Source: Streptomyces sp. DG2A-72 (GTDB lineage Bacteria; Actinomycetota; Actinomycetes; Streptomycetales; Streptomycetaceae). From it: DNA of 64,000 bases. The stretch spans positions 3,310,001 through 3,374,000 of the forward strand of contig NZ_JASTLC010000001.1 in NCBI RefSeq assembly GCF_030499575.1. The letters are read 5' to 3'. Position 1 is the stretch's first letter, and each line of letters opens with the position of its first letter. The notes below the pieces were generated by a model. The model made no database searches. It had not been told where the DNA came from and was given only the letters and a program-made list of their open reading frames with translations. Positions 36,113-44,321 of this stretch are shown here, in pieces. The position numbers were made by a program, and so were the translations under genes.

Positions 36113-36120
36113 GTTCGGTT

Positions 36121-39100
36121 CTAGCTCTCGTCGGCGGAGGCCGTGACGGACGGCTGCGTCTGCTCCGCCGCCACGGTCTTCTTCGACGTCGACTTCGCGG
36201 CCTTCTTGGTGGCGGTGGACTTCGCCGCCTTCTTGGCCGTCGTCTTCTTGGCGGCGGTCTTGGTGGCCGCCGTCTTCTTGGCGGCGGTCTTCTTCGCCGT
36301 GGCCTTCTTGGCCGTCTTACGGGCCGTCTTCTTGGCCGGAGCAGCCTCCTCGGCGCCCGCTGCTTCAGCAGGGGCCTCAGTGGCAGCCTCCGCGGCCGAC
36401 GGCATGACCACGACGGCCGTGTCCTCGGACGTGGTCGGCGCGGTTGCCTTCCGTACCGCACGGCGCCGCGTACGGGCCGGAGCCGCGCTCTCCTCGGCGG
36501 CCGGAGCCTCGACGGGAGTCTCGGCCTGCGGTTGTTCGGCGACAGCCGTGGGCGTGGCCTCGGCGACCGTCACCACGGCAGCCTCGGCGCCCGCGGGCGA
36601 ACCGGCCGGCGCGGACACCTTGCGGGTCGCGCGGCGACGCGTACGGCCCTTGGGCGCGGCCTCTTCTGCGGCCGGAACGACCGGGTCCTCGACCGCGACC
36701 GGCTCGGCGTGCGCCTCGGCAGCCGACTCCGGCTGCACCGGACGCTCGACCTCCCGCTCGATCTCGGCGGCCCGCTCGGCGCGGTCGGCCTTGTCCGCCT
36801 CTCGCTTGGGCGCGCCCGCCGGAGCCGATGCCCGACGGCCGGCCCGGCGCCGCGAACGGCCTCGTCCGACCGCGGCCTCCGCCTCGGCGACGCTGCTGTA
36901 CAGCTCCTCGTCCGGCGCGTAGTCGGGAGCGGTCAGCGCGACCGGCTCGGCGACCTCGGCGGCCACCTCGGCCTCGCTCTCCGCCTCCTGCTCGACGGTC
37001 TCGAAGGCCTCGGCGCCCTCGACGACGACCGCGGCCTCGTGCTCGTGGACCTGTCCGTCACCGCCACGCCCGCGCTTACGGCGCTTGCCGCCGCCTCCGG
37101 TGGAGGTCGGCTGCTCCATGTGCACGATGACTCCGCGCCCGTTGCAGTGGACGCAGGTCTCCGAGAAGGACTCCAGCAGCCCCTGTCCGACCCGCTTACG
37201 GGTCATCTGGACCAGGCCCAGCGAGGTCACCTCGGCCACCTGGTGCTTGGTCCGGTCCCGGCCCAGGCACTCCAGCAAGCGCCGCAGCACCAGATCCCTG
37301 TTGCTCTCCAGCACCATGTCGATGAAGTCGATGACGACGATGCCGCCGAGGTCCCGCAGCCGCAGCTGGCGCACGATCTCCTCGGCCGCCTCCAGGTTGT
37401 TCCTGGTCACGGTCTCTTCGAGGTTGCCGCCCTGGCCGGTGAACTTGCCGGTGTTGACGTCGATCACGATCATCGCTTCGGTCTTGTCGATCACCAGCGA
37501 ACCGCCGCTGGGCAGCCAGACCTTGCGGTCGAGGGCCTTCATCAGCTGCTCGTCGATCCGGTACGTGGCGAACACGTCGACCTCGGAGGTCCACTTCTGC
37601 AGCCGGTCCGCGAGATCGGGCGCGACATGGGCGACATACCCGTGGACGGTGTCCCAGGCCTCGTCACCGCTGACGATGACCTTGGAGAAGTCCTCGTTGA
37701 AGATGTCGCGGACGACCCGGACGGTCATGTCCGGCTCGCCGTACAGCAGCGTCGGAGCGTTGCCGTTCTTGGCCTTCTTCTGGATGTCCTCCCACTGCGC
37801 CTGCAACCGCTCGACGTCCCGGCGCAGCTCGTCCTCGCTCGCGCCCTCGGCGGCGGTGCGCACGATGACGCCCGCGTCCTCGGGGACGATCTTCTTGAGG
37901 ATGGTCTTCAGCCGGGCCCGCTCGGTGTCGGGCAGCTTGCGGCTGATGCCGGTCATGGAGCCCTCGGGCACGTACACGAGGTAGCGGCCCGGGAGGGAGA
38001 CCTGGCTGGTGAGCCGGGCGCCCTTGTGTCCGATCGGGTCCTTGGTGACCTGCACGAGGACGGACTGGCCCGACTTCAGCGCGGACTCGATACGCCGCGG
38101 CCCGTTGGCCATGCCGAGCGCCTCGAAGTTGACCTCACCGGCATAGAGCACGGCATTGCGGCCCTTGCCGATGTCGATGAAGGCGGCCTCCATCGAGGGC
38201 AGGACGTTCTGCACCTTGCCGAGATACACATTGCCGACGTACGAGGTCGCCTGCTCCTTGTTGACGTAGTGCTCGACGAGCACGCCGTCCTCCAGGACGC
38301 CGATCTGCGTACGCTCGCCGCTCTGCCGTACGACCATGACGCGCTCGACGGCCTCACGGCGGGCCAGGAACTCGGCCTCGGTGATGATCGGGACACGACG
38401 GCGCCCCTGCTCACGGCCTTCACGGCGGCGCTGCTTCTTGGCCTCCAGACGTGTGGAGCCCTTGATGGACTGCACCTCGTCGGACGGCTCGGCCTTCGGG
38501 CGGGGCTCGCGGACCTTGACGACAGTGCGCTCGGGGTCGTCGTCGGACAGCTCGCCGGCATCACCGCCGTCACCGGAGCGACGGCGACGACGGCGCCGAC
38601 GACGGCTGCTGCTGGAGCCGCCGGATCCACCACCCTGCTCCTCGCGGCCCTCGGCCTCTTCCTCGTCTTCCTCGACCTGCTCGGCGGTGTCCTCGGCGTC
38701 CTGCTCGGCGGCGGCCTCCTCGGCCTCCTCCGACTCGTCCTCGCCACCCGGCTCCGCGGACTCACCACGGCGACGGCGACGGCCGCCACGCCGACGGCGA
38801 CGACGCGAGCCGGTCTCCTCGGCCTCGTCACTCTCGACGGTGTCCTCGGCCTGCTCCTCGGCCTCGTCCGCCGCATCCTCCACGGCGGTCTCGGCGGCGG
38901 CCTGCGGCTCGGCCTCCTCACCGAAGGCGGCACCCCGGCGCCGGCGCCGACGCCGCGCCCCGGCCTGCTCCTCCGGGAACTCCTCGGGCTCCACGACCTC
39001 GGCCTCCGCAGCCGCCTCGGCCGCGGCCCGCTGGGGCGTCTGGAACTTCGGCTCGGTGAACACGGGCGCCTGGAACACCGGCGCGACCGGCCGCCTCGGC

Positions 39101-40125
39101 CGACGCGACGTCTCTTCCTCGCCCTCGGCGCCCTCCGCCGCGGCAGGCTGCGCGGGCTCGGCGAACCCGACGGCAGCCGAACGCACGGAACGGCGACGCG
39201 AACGCCGGGAGACAGCCCCTTCGGCAGCCTCGGCGGCGGGCTTCTCCGCGGCACGCGGCTCTTCCGCGGCCTCCTCGGCAACCTTCTCCGCCTCAGCCGG
39301 AGCTGCCTCTACGGCGGACTCGGCGGCGGTCACTCGCCGGGTGGCCCGGCGGCGCGCACGACGCGGGGCGGCCTCCTCGGCGACTTCGGCGACCTTCTCT
39401 GCCTCAGCGGCGGGCGCCTCGGTGCTCTCGACGACGTCGGCAGCGGCCGGAGCGGCGGTCTCGGCGGTCTCGGTGGACTCCACAGCCGCAGGCGCAGCGG
39501 CGGGCGCGGACACCCGTCGAGTGGCACGCCGACGCGCACGGGGCGGAGCGGCGTCCTCGGCGGCTTCCGCAGCCGCGACCGGCTCGGCGGCCACGTCGGC
39601 AGCGGGCTCGACGGTCTCAGCGGCGGGCACGACCACCTCGGTGGCCGGTACGACGGTCTCGGCGGTCTCGGCCGCCGCCGGAGCCCCGGCAGGCGCCGAC
39701 GCACGGCGGACAGCACGACGACGCGTTCGCCCAGCGGGCGCGGTCGTCTCTACCGCCTCAGCAGGCTTCTCAGCCTCTTCAGCCTTTTCGACCTCAGCGG
39801 CCTCTTCAGCCATAACGGCGTCTCCGGCCTCTTCAGTCTCTTCGGCCGCTGCAACCGCTGCGGCCTCTTCGATGTTCTCGGTCACGTCACTCACGACGCT
39901 CGCCTCGGCCACAGCGGCCCCGACTGCCTCTTCGGCAAGGTCCGCGGACTCAGCCACGGCCGGTATGGCCGGCGCGACGGTCTCCGCCGCGGCCTCTGGC
40001 GTGCCGGCGGGCGGTCCCGCCGGGCGGGAAGCGGCACGGCGCCGACGACGCGGCGGCAGGGTGTCGCTGGGGGTGTTCGGTTCGGAGTCCGTGACGGACT
40101 CATTCGGTTCGGTCGGCTCGAGCAT
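36121..40125 (-). CDS. rne: Ribonuclease E/G family protein (RNase ES type)
   Basis: A 1334-residue endoribonuclease. The catalytic half (about 590-1000) begins ERVMVVRQSGERTQIGVLED, has an S1-like domain, metal-binding DVNTGK (about 890) and DFIDM (about 931), and the zinc-link CVHCNGRG (about 990). Unlike E. coli RNase E the core is central. A roughly 590-residue Ala/Glu/Pro/Val-rich, low-complexity N-terminal arm and a C-terminal arm both carry repeats of an RRRAxRRxSAPA motif. The last 70 residues are a Lys/Ala-rich histone-H1-like tail. The arms probably scaffold RNA and degradosome partners. Start ATG at 40125. Typical for Streptomyces in length. Confidence 0.96.
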   Translation of the reverse strand: MLEPTEPNESVTDSEPNTPSDTLPPRRRRRAASRPAGPPAGTPEAAAETVAPAIPAVAESADLAEEAVGAAVAEASVVSDVTENIEEAAAVAAAEETEEAGDAVMAEEAAEVEKAEEAEKPAEAVETTAPAGRTRRRAVRRASAPAGAPAAAETAETVVPATEVVVPAAETVEPAADVAAEPVAAAEAAEDAAPPRARRRATRRVSAPAAAPAAVESTETAETAAPAAADVVESTEAPAAEAEKVAEVAEEAAPRRARRRATRRVTAAESAVEAAPAEAEKVAEEAAEEPRAAEKPAAEAAEGAVSRRSRRRSVRSAAVGFAEPAQPAAAEGAEGEEETSRRPRRPVAPVFQAPVFTEPKFQTPQRAAAEAAAEAEVVEPEEFPEEQAGARRRRRRRGAAFGEEAEPQAAAETAVEDAADEAEEQAEDTVESDEAEETGSRRRRRRGGRRRRRGESAEPGGEDESEEAEEAAAEQDAEDTAEQVEEDEEEAEGREEQGGGSGGSSSSRRRRRRRRRSGDGGDAGELSDDDPERTVVKVREPRPKAEPSDEVQSIKGSTRLEAKKQRRREGREQGRRRVPIITEAEFLARREAVERVMVVRQSGERTQIGVLEDGVLVEHYVNKEQATSYVGNVYLGKVQNVLPSMEAAFIDIGKGRNAVLYAGEVNFEALGMANGPRRIESALKSGQSVLVQVTKDPIGHKGARLTSQVSLPGRYLVYVPEGSMTGISRKLPDTERARLKTILKKIVPEDAGVIVRTAAEGASEDELRRDVERLQAQWEDIQKKAKNGNAPTLLYGEPDMTVRVVRDIFNEDFSKVIVSGDEAWDTVHGYVAHVAPDLADRLQKWTSEVDVFATYRIDEQLMKALDRKVWLPSGGSLVIDKTEAMIVIDVNTGKFTGQGGNLEETVTRNNLEAAEEIVRQLRLRDLGGIVVIDFIDMVLESNRDLVLRRLLECLGRDRTKHQVAEVTSLGLVQMTRKRVGQGLLESFSETCVHCNGRGVIVHMEQPTSTGGGGKRRKRGRGGDGQVHEHEAAVVVEGAEAFETVEQEAESEAEVAAEVAEPVALTAPDYAPDEELYSSVAEAEAAVGRGRSRRRAGRRASAPAGAPKREADKADRAERAAEIEREVERPVQPESAAEAHAEPVAVEDPVVPAAEEAAPKGRTRRRATRKVSAPAGSPAGAEAAVVTVAEATPTAVAEQPQAETPVEAPAAEESAAPARTRRRAVRKATAPTTSEDTAVVVMPSAAEAATEAPAEAAGAEEAAPAKKTARKTAKKATAKKTAAKKTAATKTAAKKTTAKKAAKSTATKKAAKSTSKKTVAAEQTQPSVTASADES

Positions 40126-40261
40126 GCGGGCGTTTCTCCCGTCAGGCTCCCGGGCGCCGCACCTGGTCCGGCGTGGATGCCGGTGACGTCCGCGGCTCGC
40201 GCGATGCGCGGTGCCGCCGTCCGGGGCGCGGGCGCCGCTCGGGAGCTCTCTGTGTCCTGTC

Positions 40262-40300
40262 TCGCCGGTTCCGTACGCCGATTTGCGTACGGCCTGGCGA
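40262..40300 (-). promoter_or_regulatory. Stable hairpin upstream of rne
   Basis: CCGTACGC and GCGTACGG form an 8-bp stem with loop CGATTT, extended by TCGCC/GGCGA. It lies about 140 bases upstream of the RNase E start, within the gap 40126-40387, where I see no gene. It may be a 5'-UTR element or the terminator of the TIGR03936-side transcript. Confidence 0.4.
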
Positions 40301-40387
40301 AAGTCTTCTGGTGGGTGCGCTGCCCGACCCAGGTGGCTCCCGAGTACCAGGGCGGCGCTACGACGTCCGTCCTACGCGGAACCTTCC

Positions 40388-41155
40388 TTACGCCGGCGCC
40401 TTCGCGGCGGCAGACGATGGTTCGGCCGATGGGGGGGCCGTGTCTGCCTCGCGGTCGGGCGCGAGCGGGTCGGTCACCGTGCCGGTCTCTTCATCGAACA
40501 GCCCCTGCGCCAGCCTGGTCACCCCTGCGGGGACCGGCGGCGCCAGGTCGGCCACGGCGCGGAGACCGGACAGGACGTCGTCGGGTCGTACGGCAGGCGT
40601 CACGTGCCGAACAACCAGCCGCAGTATCGCACAGGGCTGGTCGGTCGGCCTATCAGCCGCCGAACTGTGCGTTTCAAGGCTGACGACCGCGGGGCGGGCG
40701 TCAAAGGTCCGTACGCCGTTCTTGGTCATCCGCTGGACCTCTACGGACTCGGCGGTGGTGAAGGCCCGGACCGCGCGCTCGGCGTCGGCCGGGTCCACTC
40801 CGTCGAGCCGCAGCTCCCATTCGGATGCCGTGAGCCGGTCGGCGAGCCCCGAGGTCCGGGACTCGACCGCCTCGATGATGTCGAGCCCGGTGGGCATCGA
40901 CTCGTCGAGCAGAACCCTCAGCTTCTCCGGGTCGCGCGCCTCGGTGAGCGCGATCTCCAGGTACTCCGCCTCACTGCCCGTGCCGGTGGGTGCGGCATTG
41001 GCGTACGACACCTTCGGATGCGGCGTGAACCCCGCCGAGTACGCCATCGGCACCTCGGCACGGCGCAGCGCACGCTCGAAGGCACGCTGGAAGTCACGGT
41101 GGCTGGTGAACCGGAGGCGGCCGCGCTTGGTGTAGCGCAGTCGGATGCGCTGCAC
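40388..41155 (-). CDS. TIGR03936 family radical SAM-associated protein (DUF2344)
   Basis: A 255-residue protein opening QRIRLRYTKRGRLRFTSHRDFQRAFERALRRAEVPMAYSAGFTPHPK, the conserved DUF2344/TIGR03936 N-terminus. In many bacteria this domain is adjacent or fused to the TIGR03960 B12-binding radical SAM protein, and that partner lies here at 52284-54254, on the same strand but about 11 kb away because of intervening genes and the integrated element. The shared substrate of the pair is unknown. The C-terminus is a low-complexity Ala/Pro/Ser tail. Confidence 0.9.
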   Translation of the reverse strand: MQRIRLRYTKRGRLRFTSHRDFQRAFERALRRAEVPMAYSAGFTPHPKVSYANAAPTGTGSEAEYLEIALTEARDPEKLRVLLDESMPTGLDIIEAVESRTSGLADRLTASEWELRLDGVDPADAERAVRAFTTAESVEVQRMTKNGVRTFDARPAVVSLETHSSAADRPTDQPCAILRLVVRHVTPAVRPDDVLSGLRAVADLAPPVPAGVTRLAQGLFDEETGTVTDPLAPDREADTAPPSAEPSSAAAKAPA

Positions 41156-41203
41156 CGCGGGTGCGGGCGGCGGGCCTTCGGGCTGTCGCTTGCCCAGTGT
41201 CGT

Positions 41204-42322
41204 TCAGTCCTTCGTGAGAGCGGTCGTACTGCTACCAAGAGTACGTGTCTCGGCGCCCGCAGGTTCCCGCCGTACGACCTCCTCCCGCTCCCGCGGCCGG
41301 CCGAACAGCATCTGCCGGACGTCGGCCCTGGCCTGGCGCACGGACTCCCGCGCGGATTCCAGCGCCTGCCGGGCGACCCGCCCCACACCGCGCGCGGCCT
41401 CGGCGGCGGGCCGCAGCACGGCGTCCCGCACCACATGCCCCACCGGCGTCAGCACGCTCCGGTACACCCACCGCACCGGCTCGACGAAGATCCACCGCAG
41501 GAGCGTCCCGAGGAACCGCCCCACGGCCCGCGAGATCCGCCCCGCGACCCGCCACGCATGCCCGAGCGCCTCCCCGACCTCCCGCCCGATGACGGCGAGC
41601 ACCCGGCCGACGGGCACGAGGATGTACCGCCACAGCCCAAGGGCGGGCAGCACGAGGAGAACCCGCGCGGTCCAGTACAGGGCCACTCCGATCCCCGTGA
41701 CGATCATGCGCAGCACCCACACGAGCCCGTTCACGCACCACGCGATGGCCCGTCCGACGGGCGTGAGGACCCACTCGTACAGCCACAGAGCAGGTACGAC
41801 GAGCAGATACCGCACCAGCCAGGCCACGACGCCGTACACACCGACCGCGACCGCGGCAAGCACCATCCCGATGCCCCTGAGCACCCACATGATCCCGTGC
41901 CCGAGAGGCGTCAGCAGCCGCACGTAGATCCACTCGAGACCGGCCCCGATCCCCCGGGCCGCCCAGGCGATCGCATGCCCGACGGGAGTCAGCAGGTACC
42001 GATACGCCCACACACATGGCACGACGACGAGCACGTTCCCGAGCCACGCCAGCCCCTTGCCGAGGGGGACGACGGCATACCGCCACAACCCCACGAACGG
42101 CCACACGAAGACCGCCCGCCCCACCCACAGCAACGCCCGCCCGAGCGGCCGGAACACCGCGTCGTTCAGGAACCGCGCGGCGACGACAAGTCCGTCCCAC
42201 ACCATCCGCACCGGCACGACCAGCACAAGCACCACGATCCGTACGGGAATCCGAATCGCGACGACGAGGCACCCCTCGGGGTTCTGCTGCTGTGGCGGGG
42301 GCGGCGACTTCTCGAGATCCAT
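41204..42322 (-). CDS. Multi-helix membrane protein with seven PxG repeats
   Basis: A 372-residue protein built largely of tandem hydrophobic repeats. The phrase (L/V)xP(L/V)G(R/K/H) occurs seven times: RPLGRALLW, VPLGKGLAW, TPVGHAIAW, TPLGHGIMW, TPVGRAIAW, VPVGRVLAV and TPVGHVVRD. A Trp/Tyr-rich segment precedes most copies. The C-terminal 60 residues are charged and probably cytoplasmic. I recognise no named family. It lies just upstream of TIGR03936 on the same strand with a 48-base gap, so co-expression is likely. The ATG at 42322 gives a polar lead MDLEKSPPPPQQQ. Confidence 0.8.
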   Translation of the reverse strand: MDLEKSPPPPQQQNPEGCLVVAIRIPVRIVVLVLVVPVRMVWDGLVVAARFLNDAVFRPLGRALLWVGRAVFVWPFVGLWRYAVVPLGKGLAWLGNVLVVVPCVWAYRYLLTPVGHAIAWAARGIGAGLEWIYVRLLTPLGHGIMWVLRGIGMVLAAVAVGVYGVVAWLVRYLLVVPALWLYEWVLTPVGRAIAWCVNGLVWVLRMIVTGIGVALYWTARVLLVLPALGLWRYILVPVGRVLAVIGREVGEALGHAWRVAGRISRAVGRFLGTLLRWIFVEPVRWVYRSVLTPVGHVVRDAVLRPAAEAARGVGRVARQALESARESVRQARADVRQMLFGRPREREEVVRREPAGAETRTLGSSTTALTKD

Positions 42323-42365
42323 ACCTGCGTAGACGCTTCAGCACCCCGTCCGGATGCAGTAAGGA

Positions 42366-42872
42366 TCACGGTCCGGAGCTGGAGGCCGGTCTCGGATTGA
42401 TCGTGTCGAAGTAGACGCTGTCCGTACCTGAATCGAAGTGGAACGCGCCGTAGTCGGTGTCGCTCGTCATCTCACGGTCAAAGGACTCGCTCCGGACCCA
42501 CCTTGCGCTCTGCGGCATGAACTGCGTGAGGACACCCGGCGGTTGGTCCGGCTTCTCGGGCTGAAAGTCCCACTGCGGCGCCCCTGCGAGTGTGGCGACA
42601 CGACCCGCTCTCAGCCGCGCCAGGCCGACGACACGAACGTCCGTGGGGCCCGGCGCCGGCACCCGTGAGTCCGAGCCCATGACAATGCTCAGCCAATGAG
42701 CGTCGGAGAGTGGGCCGAGCGCGGTGAACCGGCGCTCCAGTGGTGCCAAGTCCGTACGGACCTTGTCGCCGTCGGTGCCGCTCGAACCCGACCGGCACGA
42801 GGAGAGCGCCACCGCCCCACCAAGCGCAAGCACAAGTGCTCTCCGACGTCCGATGTCTGCCGAGCCACCCAC
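42366..42872 (-). CDS. Putative lipoprotein
   Basis: A 168-residue protein with RRRALVLALGGAVALSSC near the N-terminus: arginines, hydrophobic core and a lipobox-like LSSC. It should be an anchored extracytoplasmic lipoprotein. The rest has no motif that I recognise. The GTG at 42872 is preceded by AAGGGAGG seven bases away, clearly better than the ATG at 42896. The upstream gene is the frameshifted small membrane protein, and the two would form an operon. Confidence 0.75.
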   Translation of the reverse strand: MGGSADIGRRRALVLALGGAVALSSCRSGSSGTDGDKVRTDLAPLERRFTALGPLSDAHWLSIVMGSDSRVPAPGPTDVRVVGLARLRAGRVATLAGAPQWDFQPEKPDQPPGVLTQFMPQSARWVRSESFDREMTSDTDYGAFHFDSGTDSVYFDTINPRPASSSGP

Positions 42873-42895
42873 GAAACGTCCTCCCTTGCAGTCCA

Positions 42896-43257
42896 TCAGC
42901 AGGCGCCCGCGCGCACCGACGCGAAGAGCTCCACCCGGTCGGGTTCCTCCATGTGCCCGGCCTGCAAGGCGAGCCATTCAGTGCCGTCGACCTCCCTGGC
43001 AAGACCCTCGGTGGCCGCCCGCACCTCGGCCGCGGACACCCCGTTGTCGTCGTGCCGATCACCATGACCACCACTCCCACCACCCCCGCGATGCGCCTGT
43101 AGAGGAACTGCTCGTCGGACGGTGTGAGCGCCCTGGCAGCCGCTTCGGGGGCGCGGTATTGCTCCATCCCCCTCTCAAAGAGCCGCCGCGGACCGATCAG
43201 CGTCATCACAAGAAGGACCGCGGCGACGACAAAGAACACCACAGCGATCCCGACCAT
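42896..43257 (-). pseudogene. Frameshifted small membrane protein gene (DUF6199-like)
   Basis: The first frame (from 43257) gives a membrane helix, LIGPRRLFERGMEQYRAPEAAARALTPSDEQ and a second helix RIAGVVGVVVMVIG. This layout resembles DUF6199-type proteins (from memory). After about 43052 sensible coding moves to another frame: DNGVSAAEVRAATEGLAREVDGTEWLALQAGHMEEPDRVELFASVRAGAC and a TGA at 42896. Adding one base at the ATCGGCAC/GACGAC junction restores a single frame of about 120 codons. Either a real one-base deletion or a sequencing error. Confidence 0.6.
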
Positions 43258-43392
43258 CGCTTCCCCCAGCCCGCGCCCAACATGAGCCCTGTTCCCGCCG
43301 ACTCCTCCTTGCGGACGCTATGCGCTCACAGACGGGAGGGGTCCCGGTTCGGTCAGCCACCACCTGGGGCGGCTGCACGGGACGGCCATCAT

Positions 43393-43452
43393 CGCTTCAC
43401 GAAGAGCTCACACGCTTCATGAAGATCTGACACGCTTCGTGAAGAGCTGCAC
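43393..43452. repeat. Three 20-bp direct repeats, each with palindrome CTTCNNGAAG
   Basis: Units at 43393-43412, 43413-43432 and 43433-43452 read CGCTTC-NN-GAAGA(G/T)CT with variable ends; the central pairs are AC, AT and GT. Two exact 20-bp steps place each palindrome on about the same DNA face. They end about 50 bases before the RibD-like start, and the opposite gene starts at 43257. The array looks like a cluster of operators for an unidentified regulator. Confidence 0.75.
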
Positions 43453-43504
43453 CAGCGAAGCTCGATCAGCAGTCGTGATCAGCAGACGGAAGGGAGCACC
43501 AGCC

Positions 43505-44152
43505 ATGTCGCTCGCCCGCGTCCACAACTTCTCCATCTCCCTCGACGGCTTCGGCACCGGTGACGGTCAGAGCCATGACGCACCGTTCGGCCACGCCGGC
43601 GAAAGGCTGCACGAGTGGATGTTCACCACCGGGTTCTGGCACAACATGACCGGCCGTCCCGGCGGGACCCGCGGCCTCGACGACGCCTTCGCGCGGCAGT
43701 TCGAGCCCGGCATCGGCGCCGAGATCATGGGCGCCGGCAAGTTCGGCTACCCCGGATGGCACGAGGACCCGGACTGGAAGGGATGGTGGGGGCCCAACCC
43801 GCCGTTCCACACACCGACGTTCATCCTCACCCATCACACGCGCCCGCCGATCGAGATGGAGGGCGGCACGACCTTCCACTTCCTCGACACCTCGCCCGCC
43901 AAGGCGCTCGAGACGGCCCGCGAGGCCGCGGGCGGCCAGGACGTACGCATCGGCGGCGGACCCACCGTGATCCGCGACTTCCTCGCCGCCGGCCTCATCG
44001 ACCACATGCACGTCGTGGTGACCCCGATCCTGCTCGGCCGAGGCGTCCGCCTCTGGGACGGACTGGAGGCCACCGAGCAGGACTACAACATCGAGGCCGC
44101 TTCCTCGCCCAGCGGAGTCACGCACGTGACCTTCACCCGCGCGGGCCTCTGA
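43505..44152 (+). CDS. Dihydrofolate reductase family protein (RibD C-terminal domain)
   Basis: A 215-residue RibD_C/DHFR-fold protein. FSISLDGFGTG at the N-terminus, PTFILTHHTRPPIEMEGGTTF in the middle and the IGGGPTVIRDFLAAGLIDHMHVVVTPILLGRGVRLW block at the C-terminus are standard for the family, which includes many NADPH-dependent reductases of unknown substrate. GAAGGGAG precedes the ATG at 43505. Three palindromic repeats upstream suggest specific regulation. The end of this gene is 33 bases from the displaced 3' end of the radical SAM gene. Confidence 0.9.
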   Translation: MSLARVHNFSISLDGFGTGDGQSHDAPFGHAGERLHEWMFTTGFWHNMTGRPGGTRGLDDAFARQFEPGIGAEIMGAGKFGYPGWHEDPDWKGWWGPNPPFHTPTFILTHHTRPPIEMEGGTTFHFLDTSPAKALETAREAAGGQDVRIGGGPTVIRDFLAAGLIDHMHVVVTPILLGRGVRLWDGLEATEQDYNIEAASSPSGVTHVTFTRAGL

Positions 44153-44185
44153 ACCACGTCAGCGACCCGCGCCGCGCAGGCGGAT

Positions 44186-44278
44186 TCAGTGAGCGTGACC
44201 GCTGGTCGCGGAGTTCTTGACCGTCAGCGGGAGCAACTTCTTCCCCGTAGGCCCGATTTGAATGGACGTGTCCATCTG
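44186..44278 (-). pseudogene. Displaced native 3' end of the TIGR03960 radical SAM gene
   Basis: Thirty codons and a stop read QMDTSIQIGPTGKKLLPLTV then KNSATSGHAH. The intact radical SAM gene at 52284 ends GKKLLPLTVKKDAPTSGHAH after QMDTWPQVSNS. The fragment has no start and begins exactly at the left junction core. The phrase QMDTxIQIGPTGKKLLPLTV is what I recall from uninterrupted Streptomyces homologues, so this is the original 3' end, cut off by integration. Confidence 0.85.
44271..44278. other. Left attachment-site core of the integrated element
   Basis: TCCATCTG is shared with the right junction at 52372-52379. To the left is host sequence (the severed gene end); to the right the serine integrase gene starts within 45 bases. 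The core encodes the QMD codons of the target gene. Confidence 0.7.
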
Positions 44279-44308
44279 GGCCATATACCAACGGGGTTAA
44301 ATCCACAC

Positions 44309-44314
44309 TACCGT
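44309..44314 (+). promoter_or_regulatory. Possible -10 box of a leaderless integrase transcript
   Basis: TACCGT fits TAnnnT and ends seven bases before the integrase ATG, which has no Shine-Dalgarno sequence. No -35 is recognised. Confidence 0.3.
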
Positions 44315-44321
44315 CGTTGAC

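Noticed and set aside
36532..40683. A 1383-codon plus-strand frame opposite RNase E
   Set aside because: It runs through the reverse complement of the low-complexity Ala/Glu/Arg codons of rne; composition artefact.
40211..42400. A 729-codon plus-strand frame opposite TIGR03936 and the PxG membrane protein
   Set aside because: Its repeats (Pro/His/Arg-rich) are simply the complement of the real repeat protein on the other strand.
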